A stretch of 42,495 nt of DNA from positions 1-42,495 of the forward strand of contig JAAEQF010000047.1 of the NCBI GenBank assembly GCA_024231695.1. Direction: 5' to 3'. The position numbers were made by a program, and so were the translations under genes. This DNA comes from FCB group bacterium (GTDB taxonomy: Bacteria; Zixibacteria; MSB-5A5; GN15; JAAZOE01). This document shows, in pieces, positions 16,341 through 23,931 of the stretch. Each line of letters begins with the position of its first letter. Position 1 is the first letter of the stretch. Under the pieces are notes generated by a model. That model worked only from the letters and a program-made list of their open reading frames with translations, made no database searches and had not been told where the DNA came from.

Positions 16341-17807
16341 CTATTTCTCCTCCATTACTTCCTGATCAGCCGGGGGCTGGACTATCAACGATTCATCGAA
16401 GATGATCGCCTTGTAAATCAAGTCATGCAATCCAACGACCTCGCAGTCTATCTTTTGATCTTCCACTAATTCTTTCAATTGTTTTTTACAGTTGGCACAG
16501 GGAGCGACCAGGATATTACATCCCGAATTCCTGATCTGATCGGCTTTAAGCTTGCCGCCGACAGTCGTCCGATAGGGACGAATTTCATCGATTGAAACCG
16601 TCCCGCCGCCGCCGCCGCAGCAAATATTGTCTTCTCCGGTCGGGGTCATCTCGACATAGTTTTTACAGAAGGCTTTGAGTATTTCCCGTGGTTGATTCAC
16701 GATCCAGCCCTGCCGGGCGATATTGCAGGGGTCGTGGTAGGCGACTTTCTCAGTGACTACATTAGGGTCGAGTTTCAAACGCCCCTCTTTCCAGACCTTG
16801 TATGTATATTCCATTATGTTGACTACCGGGAAGGCGTCTTTGCCTCCGCAAAAGGTGGGTAAAAAGAGTTTGGCCGAACGGGTGGCGTGACCGCATTCAC
16901 CGATCAGGACTTTTTTGCCCTTGAGTCTTTTGGTCTCGGCGTCTATTTTTTTGACCACTCGCTCCAGAATCCGGTCGCTGTAGAAAAGGCCGTAATTGAT
17001 GCCGTCGAAATATCCGGTGCCGGTTGTCCAGGAATCCCCGGTGGCGGTGAAGACGGCGGCAATACCCATCAGCGTTTCCGCCTCCATTAGAAAATCACTG
17101 ACGGCCGGATAGAAGACAAAATCGGCGCCTTCGACATCTAACGGGAAGGGAATATTAACCCCTTTTTCCTCCATCATATCCTCGGTCAGGAATTCGAGGG
17201 TGTCGACCAGCGCCGGAACAGGGATAGCCGAGGTATTGCCCGAGGTGCCTTCCAGCTGTTCACGAGTACTAACGACCAAAGCCCGCGGAGCTATGCCGAT
17301 TTCGCTTAGGATGTAGCGGCCAAGATGAGTAATAAGGCCGTGATCGATACCGGAAGGACAGTCGTTAACACAGCGACGGCAAGCGGTGCAGTTCCAGAAA
17401 CTATCGGCCATCTCCTGAATCTTTTCGTCGGTTAGATAGCCCGACCCGACTAACCGCCCGACCAGCATACCGCCCATAGTGAAATGCCGGCGGTAAACGC
17501 CCAGCAGTAGTTCCGAGCGATAACAGGGGATGTCTTTGGGATCTCCTGTGGCCTGATATACCTGGCAGGTTGTGGCACAGCGTGAACATTTGGCACTCAT
17601 GCGCACATAATGATCGAGAGCCAGACGGTAATTGGAGTGTTTTAGAATGGCGGCGAAGGCCTCCAAAAACCGTTGGGGACGATTGGTCGTATCAAAATTC
17701 TCAATATGATAGAGGACATCAAGTTTCTGCTTCTCGATCACCTCCGGTTTTCTGGCCGAGGTATAGGCTCGTTTGCGTTCCTCGGAGTTTATTACTTTTG
17801 TCCTCAT
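16341..17807 (-). CDS. HdrD/DsrK-like iron-sulfur protein with CCG domain
   Basis: A 488-residue cytoplasmic subunit. An N-terminal bis-[4Fe-4S] region has C74/C77/C81 with C95, and C140/C143/C146/C150 (CTACRRCVNDCP). The C-terminal half carries a complete CCG motif: C361 (YHDPC), C396-C397-G (NICCGGGGG) and C437xxC440 (APCANC). In heterodisulfide reductase and DsrK this motif holds the non-cubane catalytic cluster acting on disulfides or thiols. An earlier half-domain around C305 (GECGHA) is degenerate. This is the subunit expected to touch the cytoplasmic substrate. GGAG at -9 supports the ATG. TmcB, HmcF and DsrK are the closest named relatives I recognise. No DsrAB or DsrC is in the window, so a sulfur role is not established. 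Confidence 0.92.
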   Translation of the reverse strand: MRTKVINSEERKRAYTSARKPEVIEKQKLDVLYHIENFDTTNRPQRFLEAFAAILKHSNYRLALDHYVRMSAKCSRCATTCQVYQATGDPKDIPCYRSELLLGVYRRHFTMGGMLVGRLVGSGYLTDEKIQEMADSFWNCTACRRCVNDCPSGIDHGLITHLGRYILSEIGIAPRALVVSTREQLEGTSGNTSAIPVPALVDTLEFLTEDMMEEKGVNIPFPLDVEGADFVFYPAVSDFLMEAETLMGIAAVFTATGDSWTTGTGYFDGINYGLFYSDRILERVVKKIDAETKRLKGKKVLIGECGHATRSAKLFLPTFCGGKDAFPVVNIMEYTYKVWKEGRLKLDPNVVTEKVAYHDPCNIARQGWIVNQPREILKAFCKNYVEMTPTGEDNICCGGGGGTVSIDEIRPYRTTVGGKLKADQIRNSGCNILVAPCANCKKQLKELVEDQKIDCEVVGLHDLIYKAIIFDESLIVQPPADQEVMEEK

Positions 17808-17864
17808 GGTTTCTCCACTTATTCCAGAACCGAAGTCCTGCTTGTCTGTATTATCAGCCGATTA

Positions 17865-18623
17865 TTATTCATATACAGGTCCCGACGCCTTTTCATGACC
17901 GGTGACCGGTCCGCGCAAAAGCGGAATTCTTCCAGGGGTAGATACTCGAGTCAGCGTGTCCACGAGGTTGGGGTCAATTAGTTCCAGACTGTATTCCCGA
18001 CAGCATTCGATGACTGACGAGTGGGCCGGACTGACGTAAACGCGGGCGTTGTAATTTGATGACGAGGCTTGATGGAATTCGCGGATTTCCAAATCAGCTC
18101 GATAGGTATGCGCGCCACAACATACAGCCACGCGCACGGTTCGCGAGCATGCCGGGCATTTTATTTCGGCGACCAGATCGACCAAAAATGAATCCTGCCC
18201 CGGACCGGGACTAACCGTATAGCCGCTCTGTTCAAAAATCTCCCGCGCTCGTTCCACCAGTTGGCTATGCGACATCGCGCAGGATTCGGCAGTTGAATTA
18301 TCATCGGGGAGTGTAGGTGCCAACCGGCCGGATATAAACAGGTCCACGGCTTCGACCGCACCGGCGCTGACGCCGGAAATTACGGCCACGCCGGAAGCTA
18401 TCAGCATATCCTTATAAGCGCCCTTGATTCCGTTACAAATAAGTGTCCCGATGCTGTGTATCTGTATCATCCGGACTCGCCGGTACCCTTCCGGTCCGGC
18501 ACATTCGACGTTCTGGATCGATTTGATCTGGTTGCCATCAATGGTCATCACCATAAAATTGCGGGCCGCTTCGAAGCGCGGTGCCACCGCATCACCCAGT
18601 TGTGGAACTGCAACTTTCATCAT
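17865..18623 (-). CDS. NifX/NafY-like protein with Cys-rich C-terminal region
   Basis: About 252 residues from the ATG at 18623. A frame extends to 18662, but that would start inside the sigma54 promoter and upstream of its predicted start site. Residues 2-105 form the dinitrogenase iron-molybdenum cofactor type fold (MKVAVPQLGDAVAPRFEAAR, then ICNGIKGAY, VISGVSAGAVEAVD), which in NifX, NafY and their relatives carries metal clusters. The remaining ~145 residues contain CPACSRTVRVAVCCGAHTYR and a later ECCREY, a possible metal- or cluster-binding region I do not recognise. It is the first gene of the sigma54 transcript and lies 57 bases before the CCG-protein gene. A cofactor carrier or redox sensor for the complex is plausible. 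Confidence 0.75.
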   Translation of the reverse strand: MMKVAVPQLGDAVAPRFEAARNFMVMTIDGNQIKSIQNVECAGPEGYRRVRMIQIHSIGTLICNGIKGAYKDMLIASGVAVISGVSAGAVEAVDLFISGRLAPTLPDDNSTAESCAMSHSQLVERAREIFEQSGYTVSPGPGQDSFLVDLVAEIKCPACSRTVRVAVCCGAHTYRADLEIREFHQASSSNYNARVYVSPAHSSVIECCREYSLELIDPNLVDTLTRVSTPGRIPLLRGPVTGHEKASGPVYE

Positions 18624-18639
18624 AACATTTACAACACTA

Positions 18640-18655
18640 TGCACTAACCGTGCCA
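18640..18655 (-). promoter_or_regulatory. Sigma54 (-24/-12) promoter of the redox operon
   Basis: The minus strand reads TTGGCACG-GTTA-GTGCA. The GG and GC pairs have the exact spacing of the consensus TGGCACG-N4-TTGC, with one mismatch. The predicted transcription start is near 18630, seven bases before the chosen start codon, so the message would be almost leaderless. The gene immediately upstream encodes a sigma54 activator. Confidence 0.75.
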
Positions 18656-18719
18656 ATCGCACACATGTTTAGTAAGGTCTTGTCGGTCAAGAGAATGGGT
18701 GAAGAGGACGGTTTTCGGT

Positions 18720-18777
18720 GTTGCAGATTCTGCAACGGATAGTGTTGCGTGATTGGGGTGGCGCTGTTGCATGCAAC
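18720..18777. promoter_or_regulatory. Two palindromic enhancer sites (UAS) for the sigma54 activator
   Basis: GTTGCAGA-T-TCTGCAAC (18720-18736) is a perfect inverted repeat, and GTTGCATGCAAC (18766-18777) is a second one with the same GTTGCA half-site. Their centres are about 43 bp apart, four helical turns. They sit about 98 and 141 bp upstream of the predicted start of the sigma54 promoter, the usual place for activator binding. TTGCGTG and CACGCAA (18745-18751, 18779-18785) add a flanking inverted pair. Confidence 0.7.
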
Positions 18778-18842
18778 GCACGCAATGCAGTTTTTACAGG
18801 GGAGCTTTGAAGACGGCGGTCAGATAAATAGAATTTATTGTG

Positions 18843-20186
18843 TTAGGGGGAAATCTGGTAACGGTTGAGTTTGCGCCAGAGTGTGCTGCGGTGCATACCG
18901 AGCTCTTTGGCAGCCAGGGTCATATTCCCTTTGTGCTTTTTGAGAGCAGCGATGATGCAGCTTTGTTCGTCGATGGTTTCCTGAATCGGAGTGGTCGATT
19001 CCTTGCCTACAGTCAAGATGGATGCATCAGCCTGCCCTAATTCGATCGGAAGATGTTCACTCTGGATGATACTGCTGTGGCAGACGACAAAACAGTATTC
19101 GATGAAATTCTCCAGTTCGCGGATATTGCCCGGGAAATCATACTGCATGAGTATTTTCATTACTTCCGGGCTTACGCTGAGAATTCTTTTTCCCTGACGG
19201 GCGTTAAATTTGCCGATAAAGTGATCGACCAGATAGGGGATATCCTCGCGGCGCTGATTGAGCGGAGGAAGTTCGAATTTCACCACCGCCAGCCGGAAAT
19301 ACAGATCGTCCCGGAATTTTCCCTGGGCTACCAGATCCTTTAGATTTCGATTAGTGGCAGCCACGATCCGAATGTTCGCTCGTATCGGTTGCGTGCCGCC
19401 AACCGGTTCGTATTCCCGTTGCTGTAATAGGCGGAGCAGTTTCACCTGGGTTGGCAGGGGCAGATCACCGATTTCATCGAAAAAAACCGTACCTCCTTCG
19501 GCTTTGACCAATTTACCGGCTTTGTCCCGCTTGGCGTCGGTGAAGGCGCCTTGGACATACCCGAAAAGCTCCGATTCGAAAAGCTGATTGGGCAGGGTGC
19601 CGCAGTTGATGATTACCAGGTTTTTATTATTTCGCGGACTCAGGTTGTGAATGGCATGAGCAAAAAGTTCTTTGCCTGACCCGGAAGGCCCCTGAATTAA
19701 AACCGTACTTTCGCTCTCAGCGATATCGGGTAAAATAGCGAACAGTTTGTGGATTTTAGGGCTTTTGGAAATGATATCCTCAATTGAATATTTCCGGGTC
19801 AATTCCTTGCGCAAACGCTCAATGGCAGATAGATCGCGGAAGGTCTCGACCGCCCCGAGGATATGTCCGTTGTCGTCCTTGAGAACCGCTGTTGATATAC
19901 TGATCGGGGTTTTTTCTCCCCGGCTGTTGATAATGCTGACCGGCCGATCGATTGTTTCGACACCGGTTTCAAGGGTTTTGTTCAGGGGACAGTGTTCGCA
20001 TACATCAGAATGGAAAATATCAGAGCATTGACGACCGATTGCTTTGGAGGCGGCGACTCCGGTGATCTTCTCGGCGGCCGGATTGAAACTGGTAATTACC
20101 CGATTGCTGTCGACGGTGAAGACACCGTCGGCAATGGAACTCAAGATGACCTTGAAGAACCTCAGGTCCTGTTTGGTATCGGCCAT
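18843..20186 (-). CDS. PAS-containing sigma54-dependent transcriptional activator (NtrC family)
   Basis: 447 residues from the ATG at 20186, which has GGAG (20192-20195) five bases upstream; an ATG at 20219 in the same frame lacks this. An N-terminal PAS domain (about 8-120) carries a cysteine motif, C54-x8-C63-xx-C66-P, like that of the kinase in the same block. The AAA+ domain has Walker A GPSGSGKE (166-173), the sigma54-contacting loop as GAFTDA (213-218), Walker B GGTVFFDEIGD (231-241) and the arginine-finger region FRDDLYFRL. The Fis-type helix-turn-helix is at 418-443. There is no receiver, so it is controlled by its PAS domain rather than by phosphorylation. It probably drives the adjacent sigma54 promoter through the two palindromes. 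Confidence 0.94.
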   Translation of the reverse strand: MADTKQDLRFFKVILSSIADGVFTVDSNRVITSFNPAAEKITGVAASKAIGRQCSDIFHSDVCEHCPLNKTLETGVETIDRPVSIINSRGEKTPISISTAVLKDDNGHILGAVETFRDLSAIERLRKELTRKYSIEDIISKSPKIHKLFAILPDIAESESTVLIQGPSGSGKELFAHAIHNLSPRNNKNLVIINCGTLPNQLFESELFGYVQGAFTDAKRDKAGKLVKAEGGTVFFDEIGDLPLPTQVKLLRLLQQREYEPVGGTQPIRANIRIVAATNRNLKDLVAQGKFRDDLYFRLAVVKFELPPLNQRREDIPYLVDHFIGKFNARQGKRILSVSPEVMKILMQYDFPGNIRELENFIEYCFVVCHSSIIQSEHLPIELGQADASILTVGKESTTPIQETIDEQSCIIAALKKHKGNMTLAAKELGMHRSTLWRKLNRYQISP

Positions 20187-20234
20187 GACAACTCCGGTTT
20201 GTCCATCCCACTTTAACAATCGGCCCCATTATAT

Positions 20235-20257
20235 GTTGCTGAATCCCAAATAGCAAC
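20235..20257. promoter_or_regulatory. GTTGCT/AGCAAC inverted repeat upstream of the activator gene
   Basis: GTTGCT (20235-20240) and AGCAAC (20252-20257) face each other with an 11-base centre, about 50 bases upstream of the activator start. The half-sites resemble those of the enhancer palindromes, so this may be an autoregulatory site. The spacing differs, so confidence is low. Confidence 0.3.
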
Positions 20258-20263
20258 CGATTA

Positions 20264-20300
20264 GATGGCCGGGGCGAGACAGAACACGTCTCCAGCCATC
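20264..20300 (-). terminator. Hairpin after the NifX-like gene
   Basis: On the minus strand GATGGC...GAGAC pairs with GTCTC...GCCATC, with an internal bulge and a 7-base loop. No U-tract follows, so it may be a weak or Rho-assisted terminator or simply an mRNA hairpin between the NifX-like gene and the activator gene. Confidence 0.35.
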
Positions 20301-20323
20301 AATTTCAATACACAGTATTTTGG

Positions 20324-20737
20324 CTAACGTTGGTTTTTGGGGCCGTTGCCATGACCGTGTGCGCAACCGCTCGGACCGTGACCGTGACCCTGGCAGGCCA
20401 TGGCGGGATCGAGCTCGACTAACTTGCCGGACTTGATTTTTTCAATTACTTCGCCCACTTTTCCGGCCTCGGATTTATACACTTTGATACCGCCCTGATT
20501 AAGGGCCTGAATTGCCCGGCGGCCGATTCCGGTGCAGATAATCATATCTACGTGACGGTCGGCCAGAATGCTCATCGGTTGACAGGTTCCATGTTGGTGA
20601 TGGGCATTATTGTTGCCGATGACTGAAAATTCATCTGATTCGGTATTGTACATCCCGAAATAAGGGGCCGAACCGAAATGTTCACTTAATGTATCCTCAA
20701 GACCGCTGTTCCCGTTTATCGGTATGCAGGCTATCAT
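20324..20737 (-). CDS. NifX-like protein with His/Cys-rich tail
   Basis: A 137-residue single-domain member of the dinitrogenase iron-molybdenum cofactor family. MIACIPINGN opens it, LSEHFGSAPYFGMYN forms the conserved HFG segment, and ICTGIGRRAIQALNQGGIKVY closes the fold. The last 25 residues (ACQGHGHGPSGCAHGHGNG) are rich in His, Gly and Cys and look like a metal-binding tail. The gene overlaps the DUF134 gene by four bases, a pairing that is frequent in anaerobes. It is likely a metal or cluster carrier, or a small sensor working with the DUF134 regulator. It lies upstream of the redox operon but under a different promoter. Confidence 0.87.
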   Translation of the reverse strand: MIACIPINGNSGLEDTLSEHFGSAPYFGMYNTESDEFSVIGNNNAHHQHGTCQPMSILADRHVDMIICTGIGRRAIQALNQGGIKVYKSEAGKVGEVIEKIKSGKLVELDPAMACQGHGHGPSGCAHGHGNGPKNQR

Positions 20738-21030
20738 TCGGATGCCTCACTTTCCTTTAGATTTATTACAATGGCGTGGTTGGACACCATAGCTTCGATT
20801 ATTTGTTTGCGGGCCCCGTATAGAAGACGCTGAATTGTACCACGTGATATTCCCATTTTACGCCCAGCCTCTTTCTGATCGAAGTTTTCAACATCGCAAA
20901 GACGCAGAGCCTCGAATTGATCGACACTCAAGACAGTTACTTCCATGTTTTTCAAGGGGATTCCACGAGGTTTGTAAACCCGGTCGGCTTGGTAGCGGCG
21001 ACAGCATCGCTGTTTTCTTGGTCGAGCCAT
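20734..21030 (-). CDS. DUF134 family DNA-binding protein
   Basis: A 98-residue protein of the UPF0251/DUF134 family. The N-terminus has MARPRKQRCCRRY with a Cys pair. The C-terminal half holds a sigma-region-4-like helix-turn-helix (LSVDQFEALRLCDVENFDQKEAGRKMGISRGTIQRLL), about residues 34-70. These proteins are thought to be small transcription regulators and often stand next to NifX-like genes, as here (four-base overlap). AAGGA lies upstream of the ATG. The promoter overlaps a perfect palindrome (21049-21062) that may be its own operator. The family is firm; its effector is unknown. Confidence 0.9.
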   Translation of the reverse strand: MARPRKQRCCRRYQADRVYKPRGIPLKNMEVTVLSVDQFEALRLCDVENFDQKEAGRKMGISRGTIQRLLYGARKQIIEAMVSNHAIVINLKESEASE

Positions 21031-21048
21031 ATCGTGTCCTTTTCATAT

Positions 21049-21062
21049 TGTGCATATGCACA
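21049..21062. promoter_or_regulatory. 14-bp perfect palindrome at the DUF134 transcription start
   Basis: TGTGCATATGCACA is its own reverse complement. It lies 5-6 bases beyond the -10 element on the minus strand and covers the predicted transcription start, a classical operator position for autorepression. Confidence 0.55.
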
Positions 21063-21067
21063 TAAAC

Positions 21068-21096
21068 AGTATCGGTATAAATTTTCTGTTTGTCAA
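21068..21096 (-). promoter_or_regulatory. Sigma70-type promoter of the DUF134-NifX pair
   Basis: On the minus strand TTGACA (21091-21096) is followed after 17 bases by GATACT (21068-21073). The start would fall near 21061, about 30 bases upstream of the DUF134 start codon. Confidence 0.65.
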
Positions 21097-21150
21097 TCGA
21101 AATAAAATAAGACGACATGAGATCAATCCATTTATAGTGGTATCAGTGCG

Positions 21151-21320
21151 AAGAAGCCCCGAATTGTGACTGTTTAAATAGAGTCAGTATATGACAACAA
21201 AATGCAAAAAAGGGGCCGTTACCTACGGCCCCTTTTGCCTTGAATCAATTGCGCATCATGCGCTTACGCGGCTAAGTTTTCGATTGTCCAGTTGCGGAAG
21301 TCGTCTTGTAGACCCCGCCA
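21151..21320 (-). repeat. Repeat copy B: peptide tail plus terminator
   Basis: Matches repeat A (4217-4387) along its length. On the minus strand it reads WRGLQDDFRNWTIENLAA and TAA (21264-21320), then a terminator hairpin (21208-21236), then the shared outer stretch. Upstream of the tail the frame stays open for 15 more codons (LLNLLNFCILWNN is part of it) before a stop, further than in copy A. It is probably a remnant of the same multicopy gene. Confidence 0.65.
21208..21236. terminator. Hairpin terminator inside repeat B
   Basis: AAAAGGGGCCGT (21208-21219) pairs exactly with ACGGCCCCTTTT (21225-21236) around a 5-nt loop. Compared with repeat A, changed bases in one arm are matched by changes in the other. 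Confidence 0.7.
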
Positions 21321-21628
21321 GTTATTCCATAAGATGCAGAAATTCAACAGGTTGAGCAAGCACACATCACTGAGTCAGATAGTGCTTTCCTCGTTCATTC
21401 TCCACATCTTTCTTTGTTGCTTTCTGATTTATAATACACTTAATTTTCATATGAATCGATAAATACAGAAATGCTTCCATATAGGTTAATTACAGTGACC
21501 ATGATAAAATGCAAACTCAATTGCCTTAAGTATTGGGACAGAGGTGCCCGGGCTGAAAAGCATGATTAGAGCTGAGTTTTAGCCAAGCGGTCGGAGCAAA
21601 TAGTGATACTTATCCGGAGGTTTAGGCG
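21321..21628. other. Intergenic region before the lipid-enzyme genes
   Basis: About 300 bases separate repeat B from the CdsA-like gene. Nothing codes convincingly here. A TATAAT near 21432 has no good -35 partner at the right distance. A Shine-Dalgarno GGAGG at about 21617 precedes the next start. Confidence 0.4.
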
Positions 21629-22489
21629 ATGACCTACTCCATAGCCACGATATCTCTGGTCATTATTTTTGCCGTTTTATCGATTGGCCGAATTGTGAGA
21701 GCGCTTACTCGGAAACGCTTCCTGTTCGATTCGTATCTGAGTTATTCATGGCTATTTTTCCTCAGCCTTATTGTATCAGAACTGATTTCTTTTTCGATTG
21801 GTATTTGGATACTTGCGCTAGTAAGTTTCTGGGCCATTAGAGAATACCTTTCGTTGATAGATATTCGGTTGCAGGATCGCCTGGCGATATTCGGAGCCTA
21901 TCTCTCGATTCCATTCATGTATTATTTCATTCAGATTGAATGGTATGGAATGTTCATCGTATCAATCCCTGTTTATGCTTTTCTTGCTATTCCGCTTCTG
22001 GTAGCCCTTGGTGGTAAGAAGACCGAGGGTACAGTCTTCTCCATAGGCTCAATCGATTTCGGCTTGTTTCTCTTTGTGTTCTGCATCGGCCACATTGGCT
22101 ATCTTTCGCTCTACTCGTCGTGGATGGCGGCCTTGCTGATTGTCAATGTGTTAGTATGCGATGTAGCGATCTGCATGGTTCATCGAAAGTTTACAAAGGT
22201 TTGGGTAAGACTGATTGCCTCCTATTTTCTGCCGGTCCCCTTCATAGTGGCGATTTCCCTGGCGCTGTCGGGGTGGACCGAGATCCCTGCCGGGCACTCG
22301 GTTATATTATCCCTGATGATACCTCTCCTGGTGATAATGGGGCATCAAGCCGGCAGTTATATTAAGGCCGACCTCGGTATAAAAGAGGACTTACTGATTC
22401 CGGGTCGGGGGCAAATACTCGACAATCTTCAGTCATTACTCTATGCGGCGCCGGTCATGTTTCACTATATACGATACTTTTTAAGATGA
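21629..22489 (+). CDS. CdsA-like membrane protein (phosphatidate cytidylyltransferase family) with altered signature
   Basis: A 286-residue polytopic membrane protein with about eight hydrophobic segments. Near the C-terminus it carries a recognisable version of the CDP-diglyceride synthase signature (GSYIKADLGIKEDLLIPGRG, then QILDNLQSL, from about 242). The canonical form is S..KR....KD...L.PGHGG..DR.D; here H is R, the second G is Q, and DR.D is DN.Q. The fold is probably kept, but the metal-binding acidic residue is changed, so standard CDP-diacylglycerol synthesis is doubtful. GGAGG lies eight bases before the ATG. It overlaps the next gene by four bases and is the first of three coupled genes, all of lipid-type families. 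Confidence 0.8.
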   Translation: MTYSIATISLVIIFAVLSIGRIVRALTRKRFLFDSYLSYSWLFFLSLIVSELISFSIGIWILALVSFWAIREYLSLIDIRLQDRLAIFGAYLSIPFMYYFIQIEWYGMFIVSIPVYAFLAIPLLVALGGKKTEGTVFSIGSIDFGLFLFVFCIGHIGYLSLYSSWMAALLIVNVLVCDVAICMVHRKFTKVWVRLIASYFLPVPFIVAISLALSGWTEIPAGHSVILSLMIPLLVIMGHQAGSYIKADLGIKEDLLIPGRGQILDNLQSLLYAAPVMFHYIRYFLR

Positions 22490-23931
22490 ACAAACCGACT
22501 GACATAACGTTTTGGGCGATGCTTCTGCATGTTCTCTTACTGCGACCACTCGTGAAGTTGTTTTCGGGAATTAACGTGGCAGGCAAAGAAAATCTGGATC
22601 ATCTCAGGCAATACATCATTATAGCCAATCACAACAGCCATCTTGATATTTTGCTTTTATTCTATCTATTGCCAATCAGCCACATTGTGCGCACGCATCC
22701 TGTTGCCGATAAGCCCCATTTTTCCAAATCGCGCCTTGTTTTTCGACTGGTGGACTTTTTTTTCAAACCAATCTGGGTCACACGGGGAAAGCCAAACCTT
22801 GCGGATGATCCTTTTCGTGAAATCAAGAGAATTATTGACGCTGGGCAGAATGTTATCATTTTCCCTGAAGGCACCCGCGGCGTTCCGGGTGAGATGCAGC
22901 ATTTCAAGAGCGGAATTGGGCGACTGATGACACAGTATCCAGAGATATCGATTGTCCCAGTCTTCCTGATCGGCCCTGAACGGGCGTTACCCAAGGCAAG
23001 CGCTTTGCTCCTGCCGTTCTGGAACAGCATTATTGTGGGACCACCTCAATTATGCACTGGTGGCCACCGCGAGATCACCCATCGCCTGGAGGATATCCTG
23101 ATCGAACTTTCTCGATCTGAATCCGCTCGTAGACATAAAAGAAAGCCCCACGAGCCGAGGGCAGTCAAGCATATTGCCTTTCTGGGTATTGATGGTTCGG
23201 GGAAGAGCACGACTTCACGGATGGTGGCCGCAGCCATTTCGGATTCCTCAAAAGTCTGCCTTGTCAGTGATGAACTGCAATTTTTCGAACAGGGCCGGGC
23301 CAGACAAATACAACCATTAATTACGGAAAGATTACGACAAGTCATTAGCGGTTACGCAAAAAAAGCGAAATCATTAAAGCTTTACAAAATTCCGAAGCTG
23401 ATGGAACTCCTCTTGAGAAACCAACTCCTCAAAGAAGCGGAACGGTGGTACTCTCCTGACCTGATAGTCATGGATGGTTCTCCACTACTTAACTTATTGG
23501 CATGGTCAGTTCTTTACAAGAAAGACACAATAGACGAGGTCACATGTTCTACGGCTCTGGCCATTCTTAGCGGTCGTGAGGGGAACATCAGACGCGATGA
23601 TCCAATCTTCGACCACTTTCCGGAGCTTGCCCATTTGAAGCGTTTGGGTCTGACAAAACTGGCCCTTCCGGATATCGTGATTCTAATTGATCTTCCTCCG
23701 GAAGTGGCCTGTCAAAGAATAGAAACCAGGGGCGAGCAAAAGCAGGTGCATGAAACTGCCGACAAACTTGATCGGTTACGCCGGGCCTACCTTCAGGTGT
23801 GTGGAGTCGTGCAAAAAGACTGGCAAGTTTCTACTGTGATTCTGAATGGCGAGCAAACTCGCGAAGACCTCTGCCGCGCGGGCATTGAGTTAGTGAGGAA
23901 ATCTATTGGTACGGGGGACTTGAGTGGATGA
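22486..23931 (+). CDS. PlsC-type acyltransferase fused to a thymidylate-kinase-like P-loop domain
   Basis: A 481-residue two-domain protein. Residues 1-210 match lysophospholipid acyltransferases: the catalytic H49-x4-D54 (NHNSHLD) and the glycerophosphate-binding FPEGTRG (126-132), with a hydrophobic N-terminal segment for membrane contact. After a basic linker (RRHKRKPHEPR) comes a P-loop kinase domain (228-475) with Walker A GIDGSGKST (234-242), a central VMDGSP, and a lid-like RIETRGEQKQVHETADKLDRL resembling thymidylate kinase. Each half looks complete, so the fusion is genuine and not a frameshift product. The start overlaps the CdsA-like stop, and the stop overlaps the next start. The acyltransferase role is likely; the kinase substrate is unknown. 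Confidence 0.88.
   Translation: MNKPTDITFWAMLLHVLLLRPLVKLFSGINVAGKENLDHLRQYIIIANHNSHLDILLLFYLLPISHIVRTHPVADKPHFSKSRLVFRLVDFFFKPIWVTRGKPNLADDPFREIKRIIDAGQNVIIFPEGTRGVPGEMQHFKSGIGRLMTQYPEISIVPVFLIGPERALPKASALLLPFWNSIIVGPPQLCTGGHREITHRLEDILIELSRSESARRHKRKPHEPRAVKHIAFLGIDGSGKSTTSRMVAAAISDSSKVCLVSDELQFFEQGRARQIQPLITERLRQVISGYAKKAKSLKLYKIPKLMELLLRNQLLKEAERWYSPDLIVMDGSPLLNLLAWSVLYKKDTIDEVTCSTALAILSGREGNIRRDDPIFDHFPELAHLKRLGLTKLALPDIVILIDLPPEVACQRIETRGEQKQVHETADKLDRLRRAYLQVCGVVQKDWQVSTVILNGEQTREDLCRAGIELVRKSIGTGDLSG

Noticed and set aside
16341-17807. Calling the redox block a dissimilatory sulfite-reductase locus
   Set aside because: The CCG protein resembles DsrK, but no DsrAB, DsrC or other sulfur-specific gene is present; Tmc/Hmc-like complexes fit equally well.
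19533-19550. GAFTDA in the sigma54 activator read as an inactivating change
   Set aside because: GAFTDA is a variant I recall in many PAS-type sigma54 activators, and the rest of the AAA+ core is intact.
20324-20737. Evidence for nitrogen fixation from the NifX-like genes
   Set aside because: Members of this family occur widely in anaerobes without nitrogenase, and no nif structural gene is in the window.
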